NCBI GenBank assembly: GCA_018644745.1
Contig: JABGPX010000429.1
Span: forward strand, 1-12,859
Source of the DNA: Spirochaetales bacterium
GTDB taxonomy: Bacteria; Spirochaetota; Spirochaetia; ARS1246
Length of the DNA stretch: 12,859 bases
Direction: 5' to 3'
Shown piece by piece: positions 12,498 through 12,859 of the stretch (within the stretch, counting starts at the first letter, position 1; each line of letters begins with the position of its first letter). The position numbers and the translations under genes are program-made. The notes below the pieces were generated by a model. That model did not search any database and was not told the origin of the DNA. It saw nothing but the letters and a program-made list of their open reading frames with translations.

Positions 12498-12859
12498 TCA
12501 ACGTCTGTCGAAGGCGACCCCGGCAACATCGAGGATAACCTGCCAGTAGTCAGGATCGAGAGAGTGTCCGGACTTGCGCCGATATTGGGTCATCCCGCCA
12601 ATAGTATTTTGAGATATTTCATCTTCGTCGGTGATGATGCCGGTGCCTATTACGCCGTCCAGCCCGTAAAGTTCGTAGACAGGTTCCGCGGCGAGCATCG
12701 CCTTTGCACTCGACCGGAAGCCGGCCCAGCGATAGCTAAGCGCCGCGTTTATTAAGATCGTCCGCGGTGCAACAAGCGCAAGCAGCTCGTGCTGATCGAT
12801 TGGAAGTTTTCCTATGCGAAAGTTGTAGCTGAAATACTGCCTGCTCATCCAATGCGGAT
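12498..12859 (-). CDS. CE15-like alpha/beta hydrolase, C-terminal part
   Basis: The reading frame enters from beyond position 12859 (codons for P-H-W precede the first visible Met at 12848), so only about the last 119 residues are here. PHWMSRQYFSYNF, then LPIDQHELLALVAPRTILINAAL, then RWAGFRSSAKAMLAAEPVYELYG, and finally the histidine-bearing SGHSLDPDYW match the C-terminal third of CE15 glucuronoyl esterases and related acetyl-xylan-esterase-like hydrolases. The histidine should complete a Ser-Glu/Asp-His triad whose other members lie outside the window. Such enzymes cleave esters between lignin and glucuronoxylan or similar polysaccharide esters, usually after secretion; the signal peptide region is not visible. 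Family call is good, substrate is not known. Confidence 0.8.
   Translation of the reverse strand, partial: PHWMSRQYFSYNFRIGKLPIDQHELLALVAPRTILINAALSYRWAGFRSSAKAMLAAEPVYELYGLDGVIGTGIITDEDEISQNTIGGMTQYRRKSGHSLDPDYWQVILDVAGVAFDRR

Overview
The window reads as ordinary bacterial chromosome. It shows Shine-Dalgarno (SD) led genes, a good sigma-70-type promoter (TTGACT, 17 bp, TACACT) and an intrinsic terminator hairpin. Gene content suggests an uncultured, probably anaerobic or microaerobic bacterium that degrades polysaccharides. It combines an anaerobic homocysteine/sulfur-insertion gene set (HcyBio/DUF39, NIL-ferredoxin, UPF0280) with sugar-oxidation and carbohydrate-esterase genes (aldo/keto reductase, fuconolactonase-like amidohydrolase, PhyH oxygenase, SGNH esterase, CE15-like esterase). 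Such mixes are common in FCB- and PVC-type lineages, but nothing here fixes the phylum. There is no sign of phage, IS elements, CRISPR or rRNA/tRNA genes.

Layout. (1) Positions 1-2417, minus strand: PhyH-family Fe(II)/2-oxoglutarate oxygenase, a small coiled-coil membrane protein, an L-galactose/L-fucose dehydrogenase-like aldo/keto reductase, and the first 27 codons of an amidohydrolase overlapping it by 14 nt. The last two look like the first steps of oxidative deoxyhexose or hexose breakdown (sugar to lactone to acid). (2) Positions 2418-2751: a 334-bp divergent intergenic region carrying four copies of a 16-bp element arranged as two inverted pairs. (3) Positions 2752-5968, plus strand: a five-gene operon with gaps or overlaps of at most 4 nt. 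It holds a split MaoC-type hydratase pair, DUF39/HcyBio, NIL-ferredoxin and UPF0280. (4) Positions 5986-8848, minus strand: tyrosyl-tRNA synthetase, DUF47/PhoU-like protein and PiT phosphate transporter, read in that order. The region upstream of tyrS (8849-9131) can fold into nested hairpins that include an intrinsic terminator. (5) Positions 9132-12034: a minus-strand SGNH hydrolase and a plus-strand pair (AcuB-like CBS-ACT protein, then an SbcD/Mre11-like phosphoesterase) diverge from a 148-bp region with two well-formed promoters and a palindrome. (6) Positions 12185-12859, minus strand: a 62-residue helical protein and the C-terminal end of a CE15-like esterase that runs off the window.

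The most noteworthy parts are the five-gene sulfur/hydratase operon with its four-site control region, an apparent Cys-to-Asp change in the DUF39 protein, and the structured tyrS leader.
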